DNA of 64,000 nt, taken from the NCBI GenBank assembly GCA_001603805.1, contig LUZY01000008.1, forward strand, positions 1 through 64,000. Reading direction: 5' to 3'. Under the pieces are notes generated by a model. That model worked only from the letters and a program-made list of their open reading frames with translations, searched no databases and was not told the DNA's origin. A program made the translations under genes and the position numbers. Below are positions 26,929 through 35,862 of this stretch, one piece after another (the first letter of the stretch is position 1; the number at the start of each line of letters is the position of its first letter). This stretch comes from Deferribacterales bacterium Deferri_01. GTDB taxonomy: Bacteria; Chrysiogenota; Deferribacteres; Deferribacterales; Geovibrionaceae.

Positions 26929-27591
26929 TTACCTCCTTGTAGTGACGCCGACTTTAGCACAACATTCAGAAAGCCTGCAAGCAGAACAAAATGGAGACAC
27001 CGGGCGGCATACGTATTTGCCGTAAGTAACCATCATTTCGTTCAGTTTAATCCAGTATTTCTGAGGGAGCGTTTTTCTAAGCTCCATCTCTGTTTTGTCG
27101 GGGTCTTTGGTGTTCAGGTATCCCAGCCTGTTGAAAATCCTGTGAACATGTATATCCACGCAGACTGCGGGTATCTGAAAGCCTTCCACAAGCACAAGGT
27201 TGGCGGTTTTTCTCCCCACCCCTTTCAGCCTGACAAGCTCATCAATATCCGCAGGGACATTGCCTGCGTATTTCTCTATGAGTATAGCACTTATATCTTT
27301 AATTGTTTTTGTTTTGTTCCGGTAGAATCCGGCGGGATAAATAAGTTTTTCCATTGTTTCCGTGTCCAGCTCAAGGATCTTCTGCGGAGTGTCAGCCATG
27401 CTGAACAGCCTGTCCGATGCAGCTATTGTCACTTCATCCTTGGTGCGGAGTGAAATAATTGTGCTGACAAGAACACGGAAAGGGTCACGCTTTTTTTCCG
27501 CTATTGCGGTTACAGAAGGTTTTTCAAGCTTTTCGTACTCTTCTTCCAGAATATTATAAACAAGGTCTATATCCAGTTTGTTTTTTTCCAA
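26929..27591 (-). CDS. nth: Endonuclease III
   Basis: 220 residues of the HhH-GPD DNA glycosylase family: helix-hairpin-helix with the catalytic Lys in LKGVGRKTANLVL, catalytic Asp in VDIHVHRI, and the C-terminal C-x6-C-x2-C-x5-C [4Fe-4S] loop (CRPVSPFCSACRLSECC). It removes oxidised pyrimidines and nicks the strand. Its location 13 bases after a small conserved gene and downstream of iscS matches its need for an Fe-S cluster. Confidence 0.93.
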   Translation of the reverse strand: MEKNKLDIDLVYNILEEEYEKLEKPSVTAIAEKKRDPFRVLVSTIISLRTKDEVTIAASDRLFSMADTPQKILELDTETMEKLIYPAGFYRNKTKTIKDISAILIEKYAGNVPADIDELVRLKGVGRKTANLVLVEGFQIPAVCVDIHVHRIFNRLGYLNTKDPDKTEMELRKTLPQKYWIKLNEMMVTYGKYVCRPVSPFCSACRLSECCAKVGVTTRR

Positions 27592-27604
27592 TCTGTTTTC
27601 CCCG

Positions 27605-27856
27605 TTAATCAGCGCTTTCTATAGCTTCACGGACTTTCGGACTGATGTAGACATCAGTAAGATCAAACTTCTTCACTGCTTCAGCTATTACTGCGGTTTT
27701 GTAATGAGGGTCTGCGGAGCGGTCGATAATTATCATGAACTGCTCTCCCTTTCGGCAGAGACCGCCCCTTGCCTTGGTTCGTTCATACCGCACCTTAATG
27801 TTAAGTTTGGCGGCAAGTTCCTCAAGTTCTTTCAGCAGGGTGTTGGTTTTGCTCAT
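27605..27856 (-). CDS. Small conserved-looking protein, unknown function
   Basis: 83 residues: a charged N-terminal helix (TNTLLKELEELAAKLNI), then KVRYERTKARGGLCRKGEQFMIIIDRS and a helical end (VREAIESAD). One Cys in GGLCRKGE. No domain I recognise. It has normal spacing and codon use within the operon (13 bases before nth, 62 bases after the MFS gene) and is likely a real gene of the nth unit. Confidence 0.7.
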   Translation of the reverse strand: MSKTNTLLKELEELAAKLNIKVRYERTKARGGLCRKGEQFMIIIDRSADPHYKTAVIAEAVKKFDLTDVYISPKVREAIESAD

Positions 27857-27918
27857 GCAGCTTATCCGTTCTCCTTAGAATCTCAGGATATTATATCCCA
27901 TTCGGTATTTACTGCAAC

Positions 27919-29064
27919 TTATCTATCCGTTTTCATAAATATTAAGGGAACCATGGAGACTGCGCACACCGCTGCTGTTGCGGCAAATACTCCAGTGCTG
28001 CCACTGATGTCGTATGCTACACCTGATATGAATGAACCGGCAACGGAGCCCAGACCGAATCCCAGACCGGAGTATATGCTTTGAGCCTTAAGCTGTTTAT
28101 CGGCGCCGAAAACCCTGCGAAAGTATGTCAGAGCCGCCACATGGAATGAACCGTAGCTGAAGCCGTGGAACATATTTGCTATGAAAAGAATTGTCAGGGA
28201 AGGGCTGAACGCCGTGAGAATATAACGTATTAGTGACATAAAAACTGAAAAAAGCATTACCTGCTTTGCGCTGTATGTCTTAAGCACACTGTCAGTAAAA
28301 TAAAGCAAAAGTACCTCGCACATTACACCCGCCGCCCACATATATCCTGCCAAGGTTTGTGAACCGCCAACCTCGCTGACTTTTATATTAAAGAAGTTGC
28401 CGTGGAAAGCGTTGGATGAAAGATATGCAATCAGCATTATTGTCATCAGCACTGTGTTCCGGTCAAGGAGGATAGCTTTCGCTTTTTTGTGGAGCTTAGA
28501 CCAATGCTCAAGGCGCATCATACCCACCGGAACAGTACATAACAGCCCAAGAAGCGTGAACTGAATAATAAATGCCGAAGCGCCGAAGCGGTCTATTACA
28601 AAGCCTGACACCACAGCTGAAATGGTGAAGCCGATAGAGCCGAACATTCTCATACGCCCATAGGGTGTTCCGTACTGCTCAGAGAATCCCATGGCAGCGT
28701 TTTCTATGACAGGGATAATGCCTACTCTGAAAAATGCAAAGAGTATAAGGCAGATAAATGCCGCTGAAAAGCTTTCAAGAAAAAACAATGGCAGCAGGGA
28801 GAGTGACGAAAGCGCCGCAGCCAAGCGCACAAAGGAGGTTTTCCATGTTTGTCTGCTGTATGTTTCCGTCCAGAGAGAGGTGGCAAGAAACTTCATTACC
28901 GGGAACACCGCAAGCAGTATTCCTATCTCAGTTCCTGAGAAGTTTCGTGATTTAAAGAAATATCCTGCGTAGGGGAACATGCTCCCCAGTGTGGAAAAGT
29001 GGAGAAAGTAGAAGGTTATTAAGCCGGCACGGATCATGCGCCGGCTTTCAGCCTTTATATTCAC
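27919..29064 (-). CDS. MFS transporter (HcaT/PhtC-like group)
   Basis: 381 residues with twelve hydrophobic segments. The N-terminal FYFLHFSTLGSMFPYAGYFF, GTEIGILLAVFP and the PYGRMRMFGSIGF motif match the MFS_1-like family that includes the 3-phenylpropionate porter HcaT and nucleoside porters. It begins one base after the iscS stop. The substrate is unknown; placement in a cysteine/Fe-S operon hints at a sulfur or amino compound, but that is speculation. Confidence 0.88.
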   Translation of the reverse strand: MNIKAESRRMIRAGLITFYFLHFSTLGSMFPYAGYFFKSRNFSGTEIGILLAVFPVMKFLATSLWTETYSRQTWKTSFVRLAAALSSLSLLPLFFLESFSAAFICLILFAFFRVGIIPVIENAAMGFSEQYGTPYGRMRMFGSIGFTISAVVSGFVIDRFGASAFIIQFTLLGLLCTVPVGMMRLEHWSKLHKKAKAILLDRNTVLMTIMLIAYLSSNAFHGNFFNIKVSEVGGSQTLAGYMWAAGVMCEVLLLYFTDSVLKTYSAKQVMLFSVFMSLIRYILTAFSPSLTILFIANMFHGFSYGSFHVAALTYFRRVFGADKQLKAQSIYSGLGFGLGSVAGSFISGVAYDISGSTGVFAATAAVCAVSMVPLIFMKTDR

Positions 29065-29065
29065 A

Positions 29066-30217
29066 TCAGCCCAGAGGTGACATAGCCCTGAGTTTGTTTG
29101 CGCTTGTGCAGATCATTTCAACAGCCTGCTTAACTTCCTCTTCGGTGGTGAACCTGCCGAAGCTGAAGCGGAGCGAGCCGTGCATGTCCACAGGGTCAGC
29201 ATTCATGGCATACAAAACATGGGAGGCGTCCACACTGTCTGACGTGCATGCGCTGCCTGTGGAGCAGCATACCTCGCTGGCGTAGACCATCAGCGCCTCA
29301 CCCTCTATGTATCTGAAAGCTATGTTTGATATGCAGCATACTCTTTCTGCTCCGCCGCCGTTCACATATGTGTCCGGTACACGGGCAAGAATTTCCTGCT
29401 CAAACATATCACGGAATCTGCGTATTCTTTTTACTTCTTCTTCGCCTTCGGCTTCAAGAAGCTCTATGGCTTTTGCTATGGCGGCTATATTTGCCACATT
29501 TTCCGTTCCGGCACGGAGTCCGTATTCCTGACTTCCGCCGCATACTATGGGGATTATGAGATCTTTGAGGTTTTCATCAATGTAAAGTACGCCGATTCCT
29601 TTGGGAGCATTGAACTTGTGTCCCGAAAAGCTCATCAGGTGTACGCCAAGCTCGCTGACATCTGTGGAAAGCTTACCCACAGCCTGAACAGCGTCTGTGT
29701 GGACAATTATCCCTTTCTCTCTGGCGATGGCGGCTATCTCTTTAACAGGCTGGACAGTGCCGACTTCGTTATTAACCAGCATCACGGAAACAAGAATTGT
29801 ATCCGGTCTGATTGCTTTTCTGAAGTCATCAACTGAGATTACGCCGTCTTTGTTTACAGGCAGGAAGGTTACGTCAAATCCGTTTTTCTGCAAGGATTTG
29901 CATGTCTCCAGAACAGCCTTGTGTTCTATTGATGTTGTGATTATATGCTTGCCTTTATGCTTCATCGCCTCAGCCATGCCTTTAATGGCGAGGTTGTCGG
30001 ATGCTGTTCCGCTTGCGGTGAAAACAATTTCATGTGGTTCGCATTTGATATAGGAGGCAACAACGGCTCTGGCGTTTTCAACGTCTTCCCGCACTTCTCT
30101 GCCGAGAACGTGGATGCTGGATGGGTTGGCGTATTTTTCCGTGAGAAACGGAATCATAGCCTCGAAAACCCGCCTGTCCACAGGGGTCGTTGCGCTATAA
30201 TCCAGATAAATGGGCAT
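29066..30217 (-). CDS. iscS: Cysteine desulfurase
   Basis: 383 residues of the NifS/IscS class. [10 protein letters not shown] at the start, TASGTASDNLAIKG, PLP Lys201 in SFSGHKFNAPKG and catalytic Cys324 in CCSTGSACTSDS. It takes sulfur from cysteine for Fe-S cluster assembly; no iscU or nifU follows in the window. It overlaps the upstream Rrf2 regulator gene by 23 bases, which in turn overlaps cysE. This links cysteine synthesis, sensing and desulfuration in one unit. The short NifS-like length fits the group paired with NifU-type scaffolds. Confidence 0.95.
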   Translation of the reverse strand: MPIYLDYSATTPVDRRVFEAMIPFLTEKYANPSSIHVLGREVREDVENARAVVASYIKCEPHEIVFTASGTASDNLAIKGMAEAMKHKGKHIITTSIEHKAVLETCKSLQKNGFDVTFLPVNKDGVISVDDFRKAIRPDTILVSVMLVNNEVGTVQPVKEIAAIAREKGIIVHTDAVQAVGKLSTDVSELGVHLMSFSGHKFNAPKGIGVLYIDENLKDLIIPIVCGGSQEYGLRAGTENVANIAAIAKAIELLEAEGEEEVKRIRRFRDMFEQEILARVPDTYVNGGGAERVCCISNIAFRYIEGEALMVYASEVCCSTGSACTSDSVDASHVLYAMNADPVDMHGSLRFSFGRFTTEEEVKQAVEMICTSANKLRAMSPLG

Positions 30218-30632
30218 TTTTTCCTCCGAGTGCGTGCTTCTTTAAGTCTTCTATAGTAATATTTTCAAGGTAATTATCAACATTTTTTTTGAGTCCGAGC
30301 CACAGCCAGTTGATGGCGCATGTGCTGAACTTGGAGCAGTCTTCTCCGTCTGTGCAGTCAACAGGGCTTATGGGTCCGTCCATTGCGATCACGACATCTT
30401 TAACGCTTATGCCTGCGGCATCCCGTGAGAGCATGTATCCGCCGCCAGCACCTCTTGAACCTACGACGATATTGTATTTTTTAAGCTGGATGAAGATCTG
30501 TTCAAGGTATTTCCGTGAAATAGTCTCCATTTGGGCGATCTGCGTCAATGCGACCGGCTCTTTGTCTCCGCCCAGAACAACAAGGGCATAAATTGCCCTG
30601 ATAGCGTATCTGCTTTTAGTCGTAATTTTCAT
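30195..30632 (-). CDS. Rrf2/IscR-type regulator
   Basis: 145 residues: winged helix ([18 protein letters not shown]...[35 protein letters not shown]) and Cys93, Cys99, Cys105 in the spacing of the IscR [2Fe-2S] site. The His that is the fourth ligand in E. coli IscR is Asn108 here. It probably senses Fe-S or cysteine status and regulates its own operon. A CymR-type cysteine-sensing role is the alternative, since cysE is directly upstream. The gene overlaps cysE by 17 bases and iscS by 23. Confidence 0.9.
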   Translation of the reverse strand: MKITTKSRYAIRAIYALVVLGGDKEPVALTQIAQMETISRKYLEQIFIQLKKYNIVVGSRGAGGGYMLSRDAAGISVKDVVIAMDGPISPVDCTDGEDCSKFSTCAINWLWLGLKKNVDNYLENITIEDLKKHALGGKNAHLSGL

Positions 30633-31284
30633 GTTCTTTCAGCCTTTTTCTTAGCTCCTGAATCTCTTTCTCAAGCTCAACAACCCTCGCAACCACGCAA
30701 CTGATTGCTTTTGCCACGGGGTCTGGCAGCTTGTCATGATCCAGCGCACTGATGTTATCGTCCTTCTGCTGACCTACAGCTCTTCCGGGAACTCCCACCA
30801 CTGTGGCGTTGGGCGGAACTTCCTTCACAACTACTGAATTTGAACCGATTTTGGCGTTTTCACCAACAGTAAAAGGCCCTAAAACCTTTGAGCCTGAACC
30901 AACTATAACATTATTTTGCAAAGTAGGGTGCCTTTTTTCTTTCTTGAGACTAACTCCACCTAAAGTTACTCCCTGATATATAGTTACGTCATCTCCGATC
31001 TCGGCTGTCTCGCCTATTACCACACCCATTCCGTGGTCAATAAAGAAGCGTCTGCCTATGGTTGCTCCGGGATGGATTTCGATACCCGTGAAGAATCTGC
31101 CTATGTGAGAGGTAAACCTGCCGAGGAAAAAAAGCTTCTTGCGCCAGAACCAATTTGCAACACGGTAAAAAAGCATGGCGTGAAAACCCGGATAACAGAA
31201 AATTACCTCTGCGACGCTGCGCACGGCAGGATCACGCTGATATATTGTTTTTATTTCGTCCTTGAGATATTGAAATACGTTCAT
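30616..31284 (-). CDS. cysE: Serine O-acetyltransferase
   Basis: 222 residues with left-handed β-helix hexapeptide repeats: [44 protein letters not shown], where the catalytic His-Asp pair sits, and [26 protein letters not shown]. It makes O-acetylserine, the precursor of cysteine. It carries a C-terminal coiled tail ([20 protein letters not shown]). It is the first gene of the operon cysE-iscR-iscS-MFS-small protein-nth-lrp-glycosyltransferase. GGAGTAGG precedes the ATG. Confidence 0.95.
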   Translation of the reverse strand: MNVFQYLKDEIKTIYQRDPAVRSVAEVIFCYPGFHAMLFYRVANWFWRKKLFFLGRFTSHIGRFFTGIEIHPGATIGRRFFIDHGMGVVIGETAEIGDDVTIYQGVTLGGVSLKKEKRHPTLQNNVIVGSGSKVLGPFTVGENAKIGSNSVVVKEVPPNATVVGVPGRAVGQQKDDNISALDHDKLPDPVAKAISCVVARVVELEKEIQELRKRLKEHENYD

Positions 31285-31310
31285 ATCCTACTCCGGGTGT
31301 AGTATTCTAT

Positions 31311-31339
31311 ATTAAAATAAAAGCCCCGTTTTGCGGGGC
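31311..31339 (-). terminator. Terminator of the ferredoxin gene
   Basis: Stem gccccg/cggggc (31323-31328 and 31334-31339), five-base loop, followed on the minus strand by TTTTATTTTAAT. It lies 19 bases after the ferredoxin stop, between it and cysE. Confidence 0.85.
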
Positions 31340-31358
31340 AATTATTAGCACTGGTTAA

Positions 31359-31541
<183 letters not shown>

Positions 31542-31551
31542 TTATTTTCCG

Positions 31552-31580
31552 AACATATGATCTTGCCTCTGGGCTGTCAA
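31552..31580 (-). promoter_or_regulatory. σ70 promoter of the ferredoxin gene
   Basis: Minus-strand TTGACA (31575-31580) and TATGTT (31552-31557) with a 17-base spacer, about 25 bases before the start codon. Confidence 0.75.
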
Positions 31581-31719
31581 TACAAAAATGACAGTTAGAA
31601 ACACCTTACTTTCGGGGGTTTCAGAAGAAAAATGAAAACACGTTGAATTATTGTGCAAAAGCATATACTAAATAAGCAGGTCAACGACTTAAAATCTAAT
31701 GTTAAGGTACGGTGCAGGA

Positions 31720-32064
31720 ATGGAAAATATCAAATTTGTCAAGCTGGTAAGCGGTGATACATGCATAGGGATAAAAGACGATGAAAAGAACATCCTTAAG
31801 GATGTTGCCGTTGTTCAGGCTGTGCCTATGGGTGGTTCAGGCATCCAGATAGCAATTCTCCCTTTCGGGTTTCCTTACGAAGACGAAATAGGCGGAGAAA
31901 TCGGCTGGGACAAGGTTATGTATGTTTACGCTGAATTCCCTGAAGACATCAAAAACAAATATATCGAGGCCAAAAGCGGAATCCGCATGGCGGGCGGCGG
32001 CGGAATCGGCGGTTTGGGCGGCGCTGCTCCCAAAGGCAGAAGCGACAGCGGGATCATTATTTAA
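31720..32064 (+). CDS. Small protein with Sm-like start and glycine-rich end
   Basis: About 114 residues. The start NIKFVKLVSGDTCIGIKDD looks like the first strands of an LSm/Sm-like fold (as in 'KLVSGEEIIG' proteins), followed by AILPFGFPYEDE and an acidic helix, and a flexible tail rich in glycine (GGGGIGGLGG). The ATG at 31720 is favoured by the conserved-looking sequence after it, although the ribosome site is weak; 31699 is the alternative. The next gene (Nudix) starts directly after its stop, so they are co-expressed. Function unknown. Confidence 0.7.
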   Translation: MENIKFVKLVSGDTCIGIKDDEKNILKDVAVVQAVPMGGSGIQIAILPFGFPYEDEIGGEIGWDKVMYVYAEFPEDIKNKYIEAKSGIRMAGGGGIGGLGGAAPKGRSDSGIII

Positions 32065-32604
32065 ATGAAAAGCCGCTGGCGGTATATTAAAACTGAGAAA
32101 AAATATGCCGACCGTGTTCTCTCTGTGGAACACAGGCATTATCACTTTGACGGTGCGGGGGCTTCCATGCCCTTCACCGTTGTAAATATCAAAAACTGGG
32201 TGATAACCGTACCCGTGGCAGATTCCGGAAAGCTTGTTCTGGTGCGTCAGTTCCGTGTGGGCACAGACAGCGTGACCTATGAGTTCCCCGGCGGTGCTGT
32301 GGATGACGGAGAGGTTACGGCAGATGCCGCACTGCGTGAGCTTGCAGAAGAGACCGGCTATAGGTCTGAATCAGCAAAAAGCCTTGGTATAATGCACCCC
32401 AACCCGGCTTTTATGACCAACACCTGCCACTGCTTCCTTGCGGAAAACTGTGTGAACGGGGGCAGTATGAATCATGATCTTTTTGAAGAGACCGAGCCTG
32501 TCGAATTTACACGGGAAGAGGTTCTGAAAATGGTACAGACCGGCGGGATAACCCACAGCATAACAATCGCCGCCATAGGCTTATGGCTGGTGGATCAGGG
32601 CTGA
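32065..32604 (+). CDS. Nudix hydrolase (ADP-ribose pyrophosphatase-like)
   Basis: 179 residues with a full Nudix box GGAVDDGEVTADAALRELAEETG and the upstream VRQFRVGTDSVTYEFPGG typical of ADP-sugar pyrophosphatases (NUDT5/NudF group). It cleaves nucleoside diphosphates linked to another group; ADP-ribose is the likely substrate by family. It starts immediately after the stop of the Sm-like protein gene and is convergent with the cytochrome gene seven bases on. Confidence 0.9.
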   Translation: MKSRWRYIKTEKKYADRVLSVEHRHYHFDGAGASMPFTVVNIKNWVITVPVADSGKLVLVRQFRVGTDSVTYEFPGGAVDDGEVTADAALRELAEETGYRSESAKSLGIMHPNPAFMTNTCHCFLAENCVNGGSMNHDLFEETEPVEFTREEVLKMVQTGGITHSITIAAIGLWLVDQG

Positions 32605-32610
32605 TTTATC

Positions 32611-32973
32611 TTACCTGTTCAGGATGTTTGCTGAGACCTTATGACATTCTGAGCATTTGTCAAGGGGAGCGTGCCAGCCGTCTGCGGGCCACTGGTTATG
32701 GCAGTCAAAGCAGCGTGTGCCGCAGCCGTCGGCAGAAGCCATGGGCAGGAAAGTCTTTTTTTCTGAAGGTTCGTGGCACTGAATGCAGGTTTTAAGAGGC
32801 TGATGCTCTTTGCTGTTTGCAAGGTTCTGGTGACAGGTCATACAGTCTCCGGCGCAGCCGGCGTCAGCTTCTGATGCGGGGTAGAGCGCTGTCAGGGCTA
32901 CCATAAAAATTCCGATACCGAATCCCCAAGCAATTCCCCTTTTTCTGTTAGGCGTATTTTTCCTTCTTTCCAT
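32611..32973 (-). CDS. Small tetrahaem c-type cytochrome
   Basis: 120 residues: basic N-terminus and hydrophobic core ending in SEADA form a signal peptide. The mature part has four CXXCH haem motifs (residues 44-48, 63-67, 88-92, 107-111). It is a periplasmic electron carrier of the small multihaem type. The first 76 bases lie within the 3' end of hemW in another frame. The ATG at 32973 is retained because a shorter start (Met24) would destroy the signal peptide. It is the last gene of the pap-mscS-glycosyltransferase-hemW unit. Confidence 0.9.
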   Translation of the reverse strand: MERRKNTPNRKRGIAWGFGIGIFMVALTALYPASEADAGCAGDCMTCHQNLANSKEHQPLKTCIQCHEPSEKKTFLPMASADGCGTRCFDCHNQWPADGWHAPLDKCSECHKVSANILNR

Positions 32974-33977
32974 TCTAAAAGACCCTCGCCGCAGAGGCGG
33001 TTTATTTTTTCTTCAAGCTCTGTATCTCTGCGGTTATAAAATGATGAAAGACAGTTAATGTCAACCCCTTCCGCCATTCTTAAACCGAAAACCACAGATT
33101 CCTTAACAAGATCACTCTGTTCTGTAACAGAGGTTTCCACATAGCATGACGGATCAGAGAGATAAATGTTCACATCTTTCGCTTTTCCCTTATGAATCCG
33201 TTTTGCGCTATAGTTCTCAAGAGACCATGCTGATGCCCCTATTCCGGTGAAATCCCCAAGCTTCCAGTAGTTTATGTTGTGCCTGCTTTCGTGTCCTTTT
33301 CCGGCGAAGTTTGATATTTCATATTTGGTGTAGCCTTTGGACTGCAAAAAATGCTTAACCTCAAGAAACATGCTGTCAGACACTTCGCCCTTTTCCGCCA
33401 GATAGCTGGTGTCAAAGGAGTATGAGTATGCGGATATGTGATCAGGGTTAAGAGATGTTATCTCCTCCATGCTTTTGCGTGCTGTTTCCTGCGGTGTGTC
33501 CGGAATATCGAATATGAGATCAAGATTGATTCCCGCTTCAGGCAGGTGCTTTCTTGCCAGATCATAAGCGGTAAATACTGCTTTGCGGTCGTGCAGTCTG
33601 CCGAGAAGCTTTAATACCGCATCATTCGTACTCTGACACCCCATGCTCAATCTGTTTATCCCGTGTGCGGCGGCGGTTTTGAGGAAACCTTCGCTAATAG
33701 ATTCCGGATTTGCCTCTATGGTGAATTCGCCGGATACCGATACTCTTTTCAGAAGCCTTTCCAGAAAACTATCCAGCAGCTCATATGGTACGGCGCTGGG
33801 TGTGCCGCCGCCGATGTAGGCTGTATCGAATGCTGTTTTCCCTGTTGAGGCAAGGTCTTCCAGGAGAGCGTCGGAATATCTGCCGATAAGCCCATCATCA
33901 AAGGAATCCAGAGACATGAATCCGCAGTAGTGGCATTTACGCCGGCAGAACGGGAGGTGGATGTATAGCCCGCTCAT
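32898..33977 (-). CDS. hemW: Radical-SAM haem chaperone HemW (coproporphyrinogen III oxidase-like)
   Basis: 359 residues. Starts MSGLYIHLPFC with the radical-SAM cluster cysteines at 11, 15 and 18 (C-x3-C-x2-C), then YIGGGTPSAVP, TIEANPES and RLSMGCQS. The N-terminal form and C-terminal HemN-like domain fit HemW, a haem-delivery protein, rather than the oxidase HemN. HemW is known to hand haem to respiratory proteins, which fits the co-transcribed tetrahaem cytochrome. It overlaps the upstream glycosyltransferase by four bases. Confidence 0.9.
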   Translation of the reverse strand: MSGLYIHLPFCRRKCHYCGFMSLDSFDDGLIGRYSDALLEDLASTGKTAFDTAYIGGGTPSAVPYELLDSFLERLLKRVSVSGEFTIEANPESISEGFLKTAAAHGINRLSMGCQSTNDAVLKLLGRLHDRKAVFTAYDLARKHLPEAGINLDLIFDIPDTPQETARKSMEEITSLNPDHISAYSYSFDTSYLAEKGEVSDSMFLEVKHFLQSKGYTKYEISNFAGKGHESRHNINYWKLGDFTGIGASAWSLENYSAKRIHKGKAKDVNIYLSDPSCYVETSVTEQSDLVKESVVFGLRMAEGVDINCLSSFYNRRDTELEEKINRLCGEGLLEWKEGKIRLTEKGELLGDSVSEFLW

Positions 33978-35038
33978 TTCAACAGTTCGGTATAGTAATC
34001 TATATAAGAAAAAACCATCTTTTCGGCGGAGAATCCGTAAGCTTTTTTCAGTGCATTTTCAGCCATTTTCATGCGGAGAGGTTCATCTTCAAGAAGTTTG
34101 GCATATGCTTCGGAGAGTGCCTTATCATCGGCAATATCGCAAAGAAATCCCGTTTCGCCGTCTTCCACAAGTTCAGGTATTCCTCCCGCTCTTGTCGCCA
34201 CTGTAGGCAGAGATGAATTCATGGCGTCAATGATCGATGTGCATAGTCCTTCCTTTGTTGAAGTCATTGTGAAGATGTCCATCAGGGAGAGCATTTCGGT
34301 TATATGCGGACTGAAACCTGTGAATACAACCTTCTCTCTGCATTTCAGGGTATTTGCAAAATCTTTTATCTCCTGAAACATAGGACCATCACCTACGGGC
34401 AGAAGAATGGCGTCATTGCGTGTTTCGCATAGTCTGTCAAAGGCTTTTAAAAGCGTGGGGTAGTCCTTATGCTCCGAAATATTCGCCACAGTGCCTATGA
34501 CTTTTTTCCCGTGTGGGTTGTATCTCTTTGCAAATTCAGATGCCAGCTCCGCATTAAGCTTTTTCGGTTTATCTGAACCGCTGTAGATAAGTCCTATCTT
34601 TGGCTTGTCAATTCCGCTTGAGGCAATTGTTTCCCGTATAGCCTTGCTTATCGCCACAAGATTGATCCGGCTGCTTCTGTATTTGTTGAAGAGCTTCTTC
34701 TTCAGAGGGAAATCAACCCTGCGGGTATGGACAAGCCTGAATGAGCTGTTAAGCCATGAAGCGACTATGCACGGGGTAAGGGAGTGGCTGTCGTGGGAGT
34801 GGACAATGTCCGGCTTAAACTGTTTTATTATTTTAAGCAGGCGGAATATGTAAACAGGGTCTGCTTCGCTGCGGAAATTCAGCGGGGCAGTGTTTTTAGC
34901 CCTTTTTACAAGTTCTCCGTCCTGAGGGCAGACCATCAGGCTGTCATGCCCTCTTTCTGCCAGACCCTGATGGAGGAAGAACGCCTGTCTCTGTCCTCCT
35001 CTCCATTCTTTTCCTGTGTCAACGTGAAGGATTCTCAA
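33974..35038 (-). CDS. Family 4 glycosyltransferase
   Basis: 354 residues with the GT-B signs of GT4: MRILHVDTGKEWRGGQRQAFFLHQGLAERGH at the start, DIVHSHDSHS, and the donor-site segment TSTKEGLCTSIIDAMNSSLPTVATRAGGIPELVEDGETGFL with its EGLC (usually EGFG/EGLP) acid motif. It probably acts in lipopolysaccharide or capsule synthesis. Its ends overlap mscS and hemW by four bases each. Confidence 0.93.
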   Translation of the reverse strand: MRILHVDTGKEWRGGQRQAFFLHQGLAERGHDSLMVCPQDGELVKRAKNTAPLNFRSEADPVYIFRLLKIIKQFKPDIVHSHDSHSLTPCIVASWLNSSFRLVHTRRVDFPLKKKLFNKYRSSRINLVAISKAIRETIASSGIDKPKIGLIYSGSDKPKKLNAELASEFAKRYNPHGKKVIGTVANISEHKDYPTLLKAFDRLCETRNDAILLPVGDGPMFQEIKDFANTLKCREKVVFTGFSPHITEMLSLMDIFTMTSTKEGLCTSIIDAMNSSLPTVATRAGGIPELVEDGETGFLCDIADDKALSEAYAKLLEDEPLRMKMAENALKKAYGFSAEKMVFSYIDYYTELLK

Positions 35039-35862
35039 GCTTTGTCATCCATCTTAAAGCAGTGAACATCCATCTGAGGAAAGGGTATTTCTATGCCTGC
35101 TGCGCTGAGATTATTTTTGATGTTTTCGAGGAGATCCGCTTTTGTTCCCCACCAGTCGGCAGTTTCAACCCATGAACGGGCAAAAAGGTTAACAGAACTG
35201 TCTGCAAGTTCAAGTACACCGGCAGCAGGGGCAGGATCTTTCAATACCTTTTCATGTGCGCTCATGGTTTCCAGCATTATGTCTTTCGCCTTCTTTATAT
35301 CGCTGTCGTAGCTTATGCCGATAACAAGGGGGATCATCCTTGTGCCCTGAAGGGAGAAGTTGGTTATTGTTCCGCCCATAACGCTGGAGTTTGGGATCAT
35401 TATCGTAAGGTTGTCAAAGGTTTTGAGTATTGTCTGGAAAACCTGAATAGTAAGCACTGAGCCTGTCTGTCCTGCTAACGTTACTACATCGCCGACTTTG
35501 AAAGGACGGAGCATTACAATAAGCACCCCTGCACCGAAGTTTGCAACCTGATCCTTTAAAGAAAGACCTACAGCCAGACCTGCGGCACCCATAACGGCAA
35601 CAAGTGAAGTTGTCTGCACACCGAGGGCGTTGAGAGATGCGATAATTACCACCGCAAACAGCAGGGCGTAGATAACATTCTTAAGGAACCCCGCAAGGGT
35701 TTCGTCCATATGGGTTTTTGTCATTGCCCTCTGGGCGATCTTCGCAAGCATTTTTGCGAGAAATTTACCTATATAGAAGATTAAAACAGCGGCAACGAAC
35801 CTTAAGGCATAATCCGCAGCGTGTGCAGTAATCTGTTCAATTATTTTTTCGTAATCCATCAC
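35035..35862 (-). CDS. mscS: Small-conductance mechanosensitive channel (MscS family)
   Basis: 275 residues with three membrane segments and the conserved pore helix GVQTTSLVAVMGAAGLAVGLSLKDQVANFGAGVLIVMLRPFKVGD, then the β-domain (QVFQTILKTFDNLTIMIPNS) and cytoplasmic vestibule. It releases solutes on membrane stretch. The start is either GTG 35862 or the adjacent ATG 35859, both behind GAGGA. It is coupled to pap upstream (TGATG-type overlap) and to the glycosyltransferase downstream. Confidence 0.94.
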   Translation of the reverse strand: MMDYEKIIEQITAHAADYALRFVAAVLIFYIGKFLAKMLAKIAQRAMTKTHMDETLAGFLKNVIYALLFAVVIIASLNALGVQTTSLVAVMGAAGLAVGLSLKDQVANFGAGVLIVMLRPFKVGDVVTLAGQTGSVLTIQVFQTILKTFDNLTIMIPNSSVMGGTITNFSLQGTRMIPLVIGISYDSDIKKAKDIMLETMSAHEKVLKDPAPAAGVLELADSSVNLFARSWVETADWWGTKADLLENIKNNLSAAGIEIPFPQMDVHCFKMDDKA

